This document shows, piece after piece, positions 26,359-35,248 of a DNA stretch of 54,518 nt. The translations under genes were made by a program, and so were the position numbers. A model generated the notes under the pieces. That model searched no databases, was not told the DNA's origin, and saw only the letters and a list, made by a program, of their open reading frames with translations. This DNA is from an uncultured Rubrobacteraceae bacterium (lineage in GTDB: Bacteria > Actinomycetota > Rubrobacteria > Rubrobacterales > Rubrobacteraceae). Each line of letters begins with the position of its first letter. Within the stretch, counting starts at the first letter, position 1. The stretch spans positions 1-54,518 of the forward strand of contig CADCVD010000004.1 of NCBI GenBank assembly GCA_902806055.1, in the 5' to 3' direction.

Positions 26359-27193
26359 GCTTCGCCGCCAGCTCGCCGCCGGGTCACCGAGCGGAGGTAC
26401 CCTCCCCAAGGTCGAGCTCGCCGGTCTGGTCGATGCCGCCGGCCTGGAGGACGGCACCGGCGTAACCCTGCGTAACCCGAGCGCCGCCGTAGCCCGTTCG
26501 GCGGTGAGGCTTTGGCGCTCAGAGTTCGGGCTCGAGCCTCGGCTCTTCCCTTCCGGGCAGGACACCTTCAGCCGGACTCGATATGCGGTGCGCGTCGAAG
26601 GCAATCGCGCCGTCCAGGCCGTCGAGGAGCTCCGCGCCGAGCGGGAGCGCTGCCGGCGCTACGCGGGCGGCCCGCTCGCCTACTTACGGGGGGCGTTTCA
26701 GGGCGCGGGCTCTGTCACCCGTCCCGGCCGCGGCCACCATCTCGAGTTTGTCCACGCAGACGAGGTCTTTATACGGCGCGTCGCCGGGCTCTCTCCCGCG
26801 CCTCTCAAGGTCACCAGACGTCGCGGGAGGTGGGTAGCCTACACGAAGAGCGCCGACGGCGTCACCACCCTCCTGGCCCGGATGGGGTTGCACGAGGCCG
26901 TCCTTGAGTACGAGGCTCGCGCGATACTGGGCGAGGCGAAGGCGAACGCGAACCGCACTACCAACTTCGATGCCGCGAATGCGGCCCGTACCGCTACCGC
27001 CGCCGCTCGCCAGCAAGAGGCGCTCGCCAGCCTCGACCCCGAGACGCTGCCCTCTGCGCTACGTGAGATGCTTATACTACGCCTCGACCATCCCGACGCC
27101 TCCCTCGTCGAGCTGGCCCATATCGGCGGCTTCACTAAGAGCGCCGCCAACCACCGTCTAAGGAGGTTGGCGGCTCTGAGTCGAAACCAGTAG
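26339..27193 (+). CDS. whiA: WhiA sporulation/division regulator homologue
   Basis: A 284-residue WhiA. The start is TTG 26339, with AGAGGAGGT nine bases upstream inside yvcK, giving MPSFASELRRQLA. The LAGLIDADG-like N-terminal domain includes YLRGAFQGAGSVTRPGRGHH. The C-terminal helix-turn-helix domain carries NFDAANAARTATAA, LPSALREMLILRLDHPDASL and ELAHIGGFTKSAANHRLRRL. In this last segment the family SGVNHRLRRL is present as SAANHRLRRL. WhiA controls ftsZ and septation genes in sporulating actinobacteria, and is widespread in non-sporulating Gram-positives too. Confidence 0.94.
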   Translation: MPSFASELRRQLAAGSPSGGTLPKVELAGLVDAAGLEDGTGVTLRNPSAAVARSAVRLWRSEFGLEPRLFPSGQDTFSRTRYAVRVEGNRAVQAVEELRAERERCRRYAGGPLAYLRGAFQGAGSVTRPGRGHHLEFVHADEVFIRRVAGLSPAPLKVTRRRGRWVAYTKSADGVTTLLARMGLHEAVLEYEARAILGEAKANANRTTNFDAANAARTATAAARQQEALASLDPETLPSALREMLILRLDHPDASLVELAHIGGFTKSAANHRLRRLAALSRNQ

Positions 27194-27344
27194 GGACTGG
27201 CGAGCTAGAAGAACTCGTAGCCGTTCCCCGTCCAACCTAGTTTGAGGTGCTCTCACTCAGGGGGAACACGTTTCGAGACCAGAGGAGAGCCGAGAGCTAT
27301 CAGATAAGGTAAGCTGGCGAGAGGCGAGACTAAAGGAGAAGCTT

Positions 27345-28349
27345 ATGACCGTAAGGGTAGGGATAAACGGCTTCGGCCGGATCGGGATGCTTACAGCTAA
27401 GGCGGCTATAGAGAGCGGAAACGACGTTGAGGTCGTCGCGGTGAACGACCTGGCGCCGATGGAGGGTCTGGCGCTGCTGTTCAAACGCGATTCCGTACAC
27501 GGCATCTACCCTGGAGACGTGAGCGTAGACGGCAACATCCTGCGTATCGACGATCAGGAGATAAAGACTTTCTCCGAGCGCGATCCCGCCCAGATCCCCT
27601 GGGGCGACGTCGGCGCGGATATAGTAGTCGAGTCTACCGGGGTGTTCACCAATCGCGAAGGTGCTGCCAAGCACCTCGAAGGCGGCGCGAAGAAGGTTGT
27701 GATCTCGGCCCCGGCCAAGGGTGCCGACGCCACCTTTGTCTACAAGGTAAACCACGAGTCCTACGATCCCGACAACCACCAGGTCGTCTCCAACGCGAGC
27801 TGCACCACCAACTGCATCATCCCGATGGTCAAGGTGCTGCAAGACAGCTTCGGGATCGAGTCTGGCTACATGACGACCATCCATGCCTACACCAACGACC
27901 AGAGCTTGCTCGACGCGGCGCATAAGGACCCGAGGCGTGCCAGGAGTGCCCCCCAGAACATCGTCCCGGCCTCCACGGGCGCGGCGAGGACTGCGGCCGT
28001 GATCTACCCTGACCTCGAAGGTAAGATCGACGGTATGGCCCTGCGCGTCCCCGTCCCCGACGGTTCGATAACGGACTTCGTGGCGCGCGTCTCGCGCGAG
28101 ACATCGGCCGAAGAGGTGAACGAGGCGTTCAGGACCGCCGCCGAAGGTGATCTTGCGGACGTCCTCGAATACGCTGACGCCCCGCTGGTCAGCAGCGACA
28201 TCGTCGGCAACTCGGCCTCTTGCGTCTTCGACTCGCAGCTAACCATGTCCACCGGCCAGAACGTCAAGATCTTGGGCTGGTACGACAACGAGTGGGGCTA
28301 CTCTAACCGCACCGTTGACATCGTCCGCTTTATCGGCGAGAAGCTGTAG
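27345..28349 (+). CDS. gap: Glyceraldehyde-3-phosphate dehydrogenase
   Basis: A 334-residue type I GAPDH. The NAD-binding start is VRVGINGFGRIG. The catalytic site is SNASCTTNC (Cys153), followed by the histidine of MTTIHAYTNDQ. The phosphate-site stretch is STGAARTAAVIYPDLEGK, and the C-terminus is WYDNEWGYSNR. The start ATG follows AAAGGAGAAGCTT. First gene of the gap-pgk-tpiA glycolytic group. All key residues are intact. Confidence 0.98.
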   Translation: MTVRVGINGFGRIGMLTAKAAIESGNDVEVVAVNDLAPMEGLALLFKRDSVHGIYPGDVSVDGNILRIDDQEIKTFSERDPAQIPWGDVGADIVVESTGVFTNREGAAKHLEGGAKKVVISAPAKGADATFVYKVNHESYDPDNHQVVSNASCTTNCIIPMVKVLQDSFGIESGYMTTIHAYTNDQSLLDAAHKDPRRARSAPQNIVPASTGAARTAAVIYPDLEGKIDGMALRVPVPDGSITDFVARVSRETSAEEVNEAFRTAAEGDLADVLEYADAPLVSSDIVGNSASCVFDSQLTMSTGQNVKILGWYDNEWGYSNRTVDIVRFIGEKL

Positions 28350-28404
28350 GGACGTCGGTTACTGCGGGAATAGATTGCCGGTCCTACACAGTTTGGAAAG
28401 GCTT

Positions 28405-28545
28405 GTGTCGCGGCGGCAGTCCAACAAGCGACGGCTGGTCGGATATCTGCTCAGAGTAGCGATCGGTATAGTCCTTGTGGTGGTACCGTGGCAGTCCCTT
28501 CCGGGACTACTCACCAACATACTGACGTCCAACGCAACGCGATGA
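28405..28545 (+). CDS. Possible 46-residue single-span membrane protein
   Basis: Between gap and pgk a frame starting at GTG 28405 (GGAAAGG just upstream, tight spacing) encodes a basic N-terminus (MSRRQSNKRRL) and one clear membrane span (VAIGIVLVVVPWQSLPGLL). An earlier in-frame TTG at 28393 is an alternative. The positive-inside layout looks real, but the gene is too short to judge by composition alone. Confidence 0.35.
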   Translation: MSRRQSNKRRLVGYLLRVAIGIVLVVVPWQSLPGLLTNILTSNATR

Positions 28546-28597
28546 CGGGTAGAGACGCAACCAGGTGTTCTAACGGGTCGTTGAGCAGGAGAACTCT

Positions 28598-29782
28598 GTG
28601 AACAAACGCAGCGTGAGGGACCTCAACGTAGGCGGGAAGAGGGTGCTCGTGCGGGTGGACTTCAACGTCCCTATCAAGGACTGTGAGGTCACGGACGACA
28701 CGCGCATCCGGCGGGCGCTCCCTACTATCCGGTATCTACTGGAGAAGGGGGCGCGCCCGGTGCTGATCTCCCACCTCGGGAGACCGAAAGGCGAACCAAA
28801 CCCCAGGTATGCGATGGACCCGGTGGCGAGGCGGCTCGAAGAACTCCTCGGCGCGCCGGTCCTGAAGCTCGACGCTGTTGTCGGCCCGGAGGTAGAGGAG
28901 GTGTTCAAGAGCTGGGACGTCGAAGGAGGCGTGGTACTCCTCGAAAACTCCCGCTTCTACCCCGGAGAGACCAAGAATGATCCGGATTTCGCGCAGCAAC
29001 TCTCGGCGCTCGCCGACCTGTACGTCGACGACGCCTTCGGGGCGGCTCACCGGGCGCACGCTACCACTGTCGGCGTTGCGGAACATCTGCCCGCGGCGGC
29101 GGGACTCTTGATGGAGGACGAGATCGATTACCTGGATAAGGTTCTGCGCGACCCCGAACGCCCCTTTGTAGCCATCCTCGGCGGGGCGAAGGTCTCGGAT
29201 AAGGTCGGCGTGATAGAGAGCCTGCTCTCCGTCGCTGATTTCTTGTTGATCGGGGGTGCTATGTGCTTCACCTTCTTTAAGGCACAGGGCTACGAGGTCG
29301 GGAAGTCTCTCGTCGAGGATGAGTATATGGAAGAGGCCAGACGGCTCATCGACGAGGCGGGGGAGAGGCTGGTTCTGCCGGTGGATATAGTCGTGGCGGA
29401 GCGGAGCGAGGAGGACGCGCCCTCGCAGACCGTGAGGGTCGAAGAAATTCCGGAGAACGTGATGGGGCTGGACGTGGGCCCGGAGACCGTCGAGAGGTTC
29501 GGGGAACACATCAGGAAGGCCAGGACCGTGTTCTGGAACGGGCCGATGGGCGTCTTCGAGGTAGACGCCTTTGCGAAGGGCACCGAGGGCGTGGCGAGGG
29601 CCGTTGCTGAGAGCGAGGGTACGAGCATAGTTGGCGGCGGCGACTCGGTCGCTGCGGTAACGAAGCTCGGGCTGGAGAACGAGATGAGCCATATCTCCAC
29701 CGGCGGCGGCGCTTCTCTAGAGTACATCGAGGGCAAAGAACTGCCGGGGATAGCGGTGCTGCCAAACAAGGAGGATGCCTGA
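28598..29782 (+). CDS. pgk: Phosphoglycerate kinase
   Basis: A 394-residue PGK making ATP and 3-phosphoglycerate from 1,3-bisphosphoglycerate. The N-terminal substrate site is VLVRVDFNVP; the basic patch HLGRPKGEPNP and ENSRFYPGETKND follow. The central AILGGAKVSDKVGVI and nucleotide loop FWNGPMGVFE precede the C-terminal GGGDSVAAV and ISTGGGASLE. The start is GTG after GCAGGAGAACTCT. Its stop overlaps the ATG of tpiA by one base. Confidence 0.98.
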   Translation: MNKRSVRDLNVGGKRVLVRVDFNVPIKDCEVTDDTRIRRALPTIRYLLEKGARPVLISHLGRPKGEPNPRYAMDPVARRLEELLGAPVLKLDAVVGPEVEEVFKSWDVEGGVVLLENSRFYPGETKNDPDFAQQLSALADLYVDDAFGAAHRAHATTVGVAEHLPAAAGLLMEDEIDYLDKVLRDPERPFVAILGGAKVSDKVGVIESLLSVADFLLIGGAMCFTFFKAQGYEVGKSLVEDEYMEEARRLIDEAGERLVLPVDIVVAERSEEDAPSQTVRVEEIPENVMGLDVGPETVERFGEHIRKARTVFWNGPMGVFEVDAFAKGTEGVARAVAESEGTSIVGGGDSVAAVTKLGLENEMSHISTGGGASLEYIEGKELPGIAVLPNKEDA

Positions 29783-30552
29783 TGGCGCGCAGACGACCGA
29801 TGATGGCGGCGAACTGGAAGATGAACAAGCTCCTCGGGGAGGCGCGGGAGTACGTGGAGCAACTCCTGCCGCGCATCGAGGGTGTTGAAGGAGCGGACGT
29901 GGCGCTCTTCGTCCCGCTCACGGCCCTGAGTGAGGTCGTTCGCTTGACCGAAGGTACGCCTGTTCTCGCCGGGGCACAGAACTTCTACTATAAGGACTCG
30001 GGGGCTTTCACGGGGGAAGTCTCCGCACCGATGTTGCTCGACGTGGGGGCCGGGGCGGTAGTCGTCGGGCACTCGGAGCGGCGTGAGATCTTTGGCGAGA
30101 CCGACGAGATGGTCGCGCGCAAAGCGGCCCGGGCTGTCTCCGCTGGGCTCCTTCCCGTCGTCTGTATAGGGGAGACGAAGGAGGAACGAGACTCCGGCGG
30201 AATGTGGGAGAAGGTTTCGGGACAGGTCCGGGCGGTCTTCGAGCACCTCGACGACGACATCTCCGGCGAGGCCATCGTCTTCGCTTACGAGCCGATCTGG
30301 GCCATAGGCACCGGAGACACCGCCACCCCCGAGGATGCCCAGGACGCTACGGGTAAGGTCCGTGGCCTGCTCGGGGAGCTACGCGGCGAGGACTTCGCCG
30401 GCGCGGTGCGCATCCTCTACGGCGGCTCGGTCAAGCCGGGGAACGTCGAAGAGATCATGGCGCAAGAGGACGTGGACGGGGGGCTCGTCGGCGGCGCCTC
30501 TCTGGAGGCGGAGTCCTTTGCCGAGTTGGTCAACGCAGCCGCGAACGTGTAG
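29782..30552 (+). CDS. tpiA: Triosephosphate isomerase
   Basis: A 256-residue TIM barrel. The catalytic lysine is in MAANWKMNK, the histidine in VVVGHSERRE and the glutamate in FAYEPIWAIGTGDTATPEDA. The phosphate-binding ends are ILYGGSVKPGN and DGGLVGGASL. The one-base overlap with pgk shows translational coupling. Family-typical length. Confidence 0.98.
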   Translation: MARRRPMMAANWKMNKLLGEAREYVEQLLPRIEGVEGADVALFVPLTALSEVVRLTEGTPVLAGAQNFYYKDSGAFTGEVSAPMLLDVGAGAVVVGHSERREIFGETDEMVARKAARAVSAGLLPVVCIGETKEERDSGGMWEKVSGQVRAVFEHLDDDISGEAIVFAYEPIWAIGTGDTATPEDAQDATGKVRGLLGELRGEDFAGAVRILYGGSVKPGNVEEIMAQEDVDGGLVGGASLEAESFAELVNAAANV

Positions 30553-30585
30553 AGAGTCTGACCCTCTTCTCTAGCGCCAGAGGTG

Positions 30586-30594
30586 TGCTAAAGT
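30586..30594 (+). promoter_or_regulatory. Extended -10 (TGCTAAAGT) for secG
   Basis: TGCTAAAGT ends seven bases before the secG ATG with no ribosome site between, again suggesting a leaderless mRNA. It matches the TGCTARRRT pattern seen at 4547, 5867 and about 47914. Confidence 0.5.
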
Positions 30595-30601
30595 AGTTGA
30601 C

Positions 30602-30826
30602 ATGATCTACGTTCTCGCGTTTCTACATACGATCTTCAGCGTGGCGCTCGTGGCGCTCATACTGCTCCACTCAGGCAAGGGCGGAGGCCTCTCCTCCTCG
30701 CTCGGCGGCGGAACGGGGAGCACCTTCTCCGGCACGACTATCATGGAGAAGAACCTCACCCGGCTAACCCTCATCGTGCTCGCGCTCTTCACCGTCTCTA
30801 CGGCAATCCTGATCTTCTTAGGCTGA
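30602..30826 (+). CDS. secG: Preprotein translocase subunit SecG
   Basis: A 74-residue two-span protein. The first span is LAFLHTIFSVALVALILLH, then the conserved cytosolic loop SGKGGGLSSSLGGGTGSTFS, then LTRLTLIVLALFTVSTAILI. This is the standard SecG layout, the accessory subunit of the SecYEG export channel. It follows tpiA by 49 bases, the usual gap-pgk-tpiA-secG arrangement of Gram-positives. Confidence 0.95.
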   Translation: MIYVLAFLHTIFSVALVALILLHSGKGGGLSSSLGGGTGSTFSGTTIMEKNLTRLTLIVLALFTVSTAILIFLG

Positions 30827-31092
30827 GCCGGCTCACCGAATAAAGCAGGAGCGGCGCGGGCAGGATCAACGTCCTCTAAACCTGTGCCGCAACTCCGCAG
30901 ATCCTTACTCGTCGTTGTCTCGTTTGGGGACGGCAGGAACGGTTTGCAGACGGGCATTTCCAGTGACATGCACGGGACACCCGCGGCAGCGTTGTCCAGG
31001 CCCGTTTCGCCGCCCACCTTATATCAGGCCAGTTGAATCTCCCAAACGCGCGAGTGCTTCGTAAAATTACCGTGTGTTTTGCTGCAGTAAAA

Positions 31093-31130
31093 GGACTCGC
31101 CTGGGGAGGATGGGGAGAACAGGCGAGTCC
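31093..31130. repeat. Perfect 11-bp inverted repeat (hairpin) downstream of secG
   Basis: GGACTCGCCTG (31093-31103) pairs perfectly with CAGGCGAGTCC (31120-31130) around a 16-base purine-rich loop. It lies 266 bases after secG; no T run follows. The rest of 30827-31356 shows no convincing gene. Confidence 0.6.
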
Positions 31131-31356
31131 TGAACCTGATTATATACCCGAGATCGTGTTCGCGCGTATGAATGGTTACAGCGGCACTACGCTGTCACGA
31201 GCTGGTCTGCTCCTCGCGTAGAACACCTCGCCTCATCCTAACGTGCAACGATGCTTCGTCGGTCTCATAGAAGACACCGACGGCTCTACGCTTAAAACGG
31301 AGAACCTAGTTCTACCCCGCGCGCCGAACGTACGCGTCGAAAGTCAAAGACTCTGA

Positions 31357-31443
31357 GTGTCGGAGGGGGGACTCGAACCCCCACGCCCTCATCGGGCACT
31401 AGGCCCTCAACCTAGCGCGTCTACCAATTCCGCCACCCCGACA
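31357..31443 (-). tRNA. tRNA-Leu (anticodon GAG)
   Basis: On the minus strand the gene folds as a class II tRNA. The acceptor pairs TGTCGGG with TCCGACA. The D-arm contains GCGGAATTGGTAGACGC, and the anticodon stem CTAGG/CCTAG encloses TTGAGGG (anticodon GAG). A variable arm TGCCCGATGAGGGCG is followed by a T-arm of GGGGG TTCGAGT CCCCC. The 3' CCA is not encoded. In E. coli too a tRNA-Leu(GAG) gene lies next to secG. Confidence 0.95.
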
Positions 31444-31660
31444 CGAGCAGCCCCAGGATTATAAGCGGCACTACCTTATGGGTCAACGAGCCTCCGGCAA
31501 ACTTCAGCGAAAGGACGCTCCCGTGCCAGGGTTTTGGGAAGGATAGGGACGGTAGTCAGGCGGTTAATTTCTCCTACCCGCGGGTATTGTCAGGTCAGGA
31601 ATGGAGGCCTTTGGAGGCGCCGTAAGACGAGCCCCCAGAGGTAGAAGGAAAGGAGATCTG

Positions 31661-33616
31661 TTGAGCGAAGAGCAGCAGAACGGACATGAAGATCTAGGAA
31701 CGCGCGTCTACGAGCCGCCCGAAGACTTTGTGGCCCAGGCCAACGTGCAAGATCCGTCGATCTACGAGAAAGCAGAGCAGGATTTCGAAGGTTTCTGGGC
31801 GGAGTGCGCCCGCGATCTGCACTGGTTTAAGGAGTGGGACCAGGTCCTCAATTGGGACCCGCCGAACGCCGAGTGGTTCGCTGGTGGCAAGACCAACGTC
31901 GCTTACAACTGCCTGGACTATCAGGTAGAGCAGGGTAGGGGAGATAAGACCGCCCTTCTGTGGGAGGGCGACGAGCCCGGCATGACGAGGACGTATACCT
32001 ACCAGGAGCTCACGACCGAGGTCAACAAGTTCGCAAATGTTCTGAAGAGCCTCGGGGTGCAGAAGGGCGACAGGGTGGGGATCTACCTGCCGATGATCCC
32101 GGAGGTCGCGATCGCGATGCTCGCCTGCGCGAGGATAGGCGCGCCGCACTCGGTAGTCTTTAGCGCGTTCGCCTCCCACGCCTTGCGGGACAGGCTCAAC
32201 GACGCCGAGGCGAAGGTGCTGGTCACCGCCGACCAGGCGCCGCGCGGAGGCCGGGTCAATCCCCTGAAGGAGAGCGCGGACAAGGCCCTCGAGGACTCGC
32301 CCAGTGTCGAGAGCGTCGTCGTGGTCGGCCGTACCGGCAACGAGGTGCCGATGACCGAAGGGCGTGACCATCGCTGGCAAGATCTTATGAACGAGGCGAG
32401 CGATGATTGCCCCGCCGAGGAGATGGACGCTGAGGACATGCTCTTTATCCTCTACTCCTCCGGCTCGACCGGCAAGCCCAAGGGGATCGTGCATACGACG
32501 GGCGGATACCTCACCCACGTCAAGGCTACGACCAAATGGGTCCACGACATCAAGGACGACGATATCTACTGGTGCACCGCGGACGTTGGTTGGATCACCG
32601 GCCACTCCTACCTCGTCTACGGGCCGCTTGCCTCGGGAGCCACTACCCTCATGTTCGAGGGGGTGCCCTCCTATCCCGAGAACGATCGCTGGTTCGACGT
32701 GATAGAGCGGCACAAGGTCAGCATCCTGTACACAGCACCGACCGCGATAAGGGCGTTCATGAAGGTGGGAACCGAGCCGGTGGAGAAGCATGACCTCTTC
32801 AGCTTGAGGCTGCTTGGCAGCGTGGGCGAGCCGATCAACCCCAGGGCCTGGGTGTGGTACTACGAGAATATAGGAGGTGGGCGCTGCCCGATCGTCGACA
32901 CCTGGTGGCAGACAGAGACCGCCGCGATCATGATCTCGCCCTTGCCCGGTCTCACCGCCGCGAAACCCGGTAGCGCTACCTTCCCGCTTCCCGGTATAGA
33001 CGCCGGCATCTATGACGAGGATGGTAACGAGATTGAGGGGGCTGGCCAGGGCAACCTCGTGATAAAGAGGCCGTGGCCCGGTATGCTCCGCACCCTCTAC
33101 AGAGACCCGGAGCGTTACCAGGATACCTACTTCTCGAAGTACGGGCCGGAGATCTACTTCGTCGGCGACGGGGCCAGGCGCGACGAGGACGGCTACTACA
33201 CTATTACCGGACGGGTGGACGACGTGATGAACGTCTCCGGCCACCGCGTTTCGTCGGCCGAGGTCGAGAGCGCGCTCGTCTCTCATCCCGCCGTCGCCGA
33301 GGCGGCGGTCGTCGGCAAGCACGATGAGGACAAGGGCCAGGCTATTTGGGCTTACGTGATCCTAGAAGGCGACCGGGAGACCAGCGACGAGCTGATGAAG
33401 GAGCTTCGGAACCATGTGCGCGAGGAGATAGGTCCAACGTCCCGCCCCGATCAAGTCGTGGCGGTAGACGACTTGCCCAAGACGAGGAGCGGCAAGATCA
33501 TGCGCCGCATCCTTAAGAAGATAGCCGAGGGCGAGCAGGACGTAGGCGACACCACCACCCTCGCTGACCCGAGTGTCGTGGACGACATCCAGGAGCAAGC
33601 CACAGCTCAAAGTTAA
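31661..33616 (+). CDS. acsA: Acetyl-CoA synthetase (AMP-forming)
   Basis: A 651-residue adenylate-forming enzyme. The start is TTG 31661 with AAGGAAAGGAG seven bases upstream; twenty earlier in-frame codons from ATG 31601 are less likely. The P-loop is [16 protein letters not shown]. The acetate-pocket and hinge regions show [31 protein letters not shown] and [20 protein letters not shown]. The acetylatable lysine sits in [11 protein letters not shown] near the C-terminus. It converts acetate, ATP and CoA to acetyl-CoA in the cytosol. Followed by a strong terminator-like hairpin. Confidence 0.96.
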   Translation: MSEEQQNGHEDLGTRVYEPPEDFVAQANVQDPSIYEKAEQDFEGFWAECARDLHWFKEWDQVLNWDPPNAEWFAGGKTNVAYNCLDYQVEQGRGDKTALLWEGDEPGMTRTYTYQELTTEVNKFANVLKSLGVQKGDRVGIYLPMIPEVAIAMLACARIGAPHSVVFSAFASHALRDRLNDAEAKVLVTADQAPRGGRVNPLKESADKALEDSPSVESVVVVGRTGNEVPMTEGRDHRWQDLMNEASDDCPAEEMDAEDMLFILYSSGSTGKPKGIVHTTGGYLTHVKATTKWVHDIKDDDIYWCTADVGWITGHSYLVYGPLASGATTLMFEGVPSYPENDRWFDVIERHKVSILYTAPTAIRAFMKVGTEPVEKHDLFSLRLLGSVGEPINPRAWVWYYENIGGGRCPIVDTWWQTETAAIMISPLPGLTAAKPGSATFPLPGIDAGIYDEDGNEIEGAGQGNLVIKRPWPGMLRTLYRDPERYQDTYFSKYGPEIYFVGDGARRDEDGYYTITGRVDDVMNVSGHRVSSAEVESALVSHPAVAEAAVVGKHDEDKGQAIWAYVILEGDRETSDELMKELRNHVREEIGPTSRPDQVVAVDDLPKTRSGKIMRRILKKIAEGEQDVGDTTTLADPSVVDDIQEQATAQS

Positions 33617-33637
33617 GGTTCTGACCTATGAGCCGAA

Positions 33638-33671
33638 AGGGAGGGGGCGGAAAAGTTTCCGCCCCCTCCCT
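33638..33671 (+). terminator. Strong hairpin terminator after acsA
   Basis: A 15-16 bp stem (33638-33653 with 33656-33671) rich in G on the left and C on the right, with AAAAGTTT at the tip, starts 22 bases after the stop codon. The T run is missing, but stem strength and position fit a terminator. Confidence 0.75.
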
Positions 33672-34021
33672 CGTGAAGCTGTATAAGTCGGTTGCAGTAA
33701 CGCAGGTATTTCGCTTTTGTTTGTATGGCATCTCTAGGTTTCGCTTCTCCGCTACGCTCGGCCCGGAGCCTGAGGTTGAGTTGGTGCTGTTCTAGCGGTA
33801 GGTGCTCATGCCCTGCTCACCGGACTGCGCGTATGTAGCAGGGCGGCATAAGAAGGCATAGCCTTTACCCGCTTTCTCCGGCGGATTGCTCGCACGTTCA
33901 CTGTTTCCAATAGCTGGGTATGGCGGAAGGTCTGCTACAGACCATTCTAAGGAACGACGCTGCGGTTGCACCCCCCTCCTAAAAGCCCAGCCCGGCTCTC
34001 CTTACTCTCTGTTAGCTGCGT
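33672..34021. other. Gene-poor stretch
   Basis: No frame here has both a ribosome site and plausible codon use. Composition is visibly less GC-biased than the flanking genes. It contains the left copy of the 24-bp inverted repeat (33980-34003). Confidence 0.5.
33980..34003. repeat. Left copy of a 24-bp perfect inverted repeat
   Basis: The 24 bases here (core AAGCCCAGCCCGGCTCTCC) are the exact reverse complement of 38348-38371. The pair encloses the thermonuclease pseudogene, the sortase and three small genes. Confidence 0.85.
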
Positions 34022-34886
34022 GTGACACGGAGTGCCGCTCTGCTTCCCCTTCGTATGCAGGCAAAGGGCCGGCCTGTACAACGCGCAGAAGTCTTACTAG
34101 CAGCTTCTTACGGCAGTCTGTTAGCGGAATGCAACGGGCAAGAGCGGAGCGGACAATCGAAAGAGGAGGCTGCAACGCCTGAGACCATAGCGGAGACGGG
34201 TACTAAGGAAAAACAAACCGCTTCCCAAACCACTACATTAGTCGTGGAGGTCACGGCTGAGACTACCCGGACCGCCTCTCCCATCGGTCTTGGAAGGAGT
34301 TGCGGAGAAGGCCCGGCCGGTCGCGAGCGCTGACTCCACCGTAACCATGACGCGCGTCGTGGACGGAGCACTGTAGAGACCTCGCCAGAGCGATCAGCGG
34401 CATTACGGACGTGCGCTTGACGAGCGTGGATACTCCGGAGACGGAGAAACCTAACTGTGCTCCTCAGCCCTACGGAGGGGAGGTCTCCGCCTTCACTACC
34501 GCGCAACTTTGTACTCAGCAGATCGGGCTAGAGTTCGATGTCGAAAAGCCTGACCGGTTTAACTGTGACCGGCTCCTGGCTTACGTCTACCCGTCTATAG
34601 CCCGATGTTTAAGAGACGCTAACTACGCGAGGACTACGCTCAGTTCGCTACCTTCCCGCCGAGCGTAAAGTGCGTCGAGAGGTTCCAGGAAGCGACCCAG
34701 GAGGAGGAGGCTAGGGCGGCTGGTAAGGGGCTATGGGCCAGTCCTCCAACTCGCCCAGCAGGCGGACCGGCCAATGGCATAGGCGGCGACAGGTGTACGC
34801 CGCCCCAGATCAATCAGCCCCCGCCCCAGCAGCCCGAACCTCTCTGGCTCAACCCCATCACTGCCAGCCATGGCAAGCGGAGCTAG
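34022..34886 (+). pseudogene. Secreted thermonuclease (SNase-like) gene, broken by frameshifts and stops
   Basis: Staphylococcal-nuclease signatures appear in order but in different frames. A lipoprotein-like N-terminal piece (LLAASYGSLLAECNGQERSG) is followed near 34333-34370 by TVTMTRVVDG, ending at a stop. The active-site segment DVRLTSVDTPE then DRLLAYVY is read at 34390-34590. A third frame from about 34629 reads DYAQFATFPPSVKCVERFQE and EEEARAAGKGLWAS, with a proline-rich tail to the stop at 34886. The residues equivalent to nuclease Arg35, Asp40 and Glu43 are still visible, so decay is recent. At least two frameshifts and an in-frame stop prevent a full protein. Confidence 0.8.
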
Positions 34887-35248
34887 TCGCTCACTCTTTG
34901 CTACAGACGGAGACGGCAGGGCTTGCTAGAGCTTGCCTTAGAAGGGAGTTGTGAGCTGTTACAGGGCTTCTCTATCTCACCCATCCCAGGCCACACCGGA
35001 GCGGAGAATAGGAACTCCTGAGTAAACGGAGCCCTCCCTTCTTTAGCGCCCGGACTCCCTTTGAGGCGTTTACGCAGGCTCGGAGGTGGATGATCCTTTT
35101 GTGCAACTGGGTCGTACTTATAGACTAGGAGAATACTACTTTCGGGTGATTTACCTTCGCCGAGCTTAGGTTAACCTGATTGCTGTAGGAATAAGACTTG
35201 GGGACCGAGTTGCAGGGACCCGCCTAGCAGAGAAAGAGGGCTTACCGT

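Noticed and set aside
31033-31221. 62-codon frame after secG
   Set aside because: It runs through the 31093-31130 hairpin, lacks a ribosome site and has no coherent secondary structure.
31694-33322. 542-codon minus-strand frame opposite acetyl-CoA synthetase
   Set aside because: Long open antisense frames are expected from strong third-position GC bias; the plus strand carries all adenylate-enzyme motifs.
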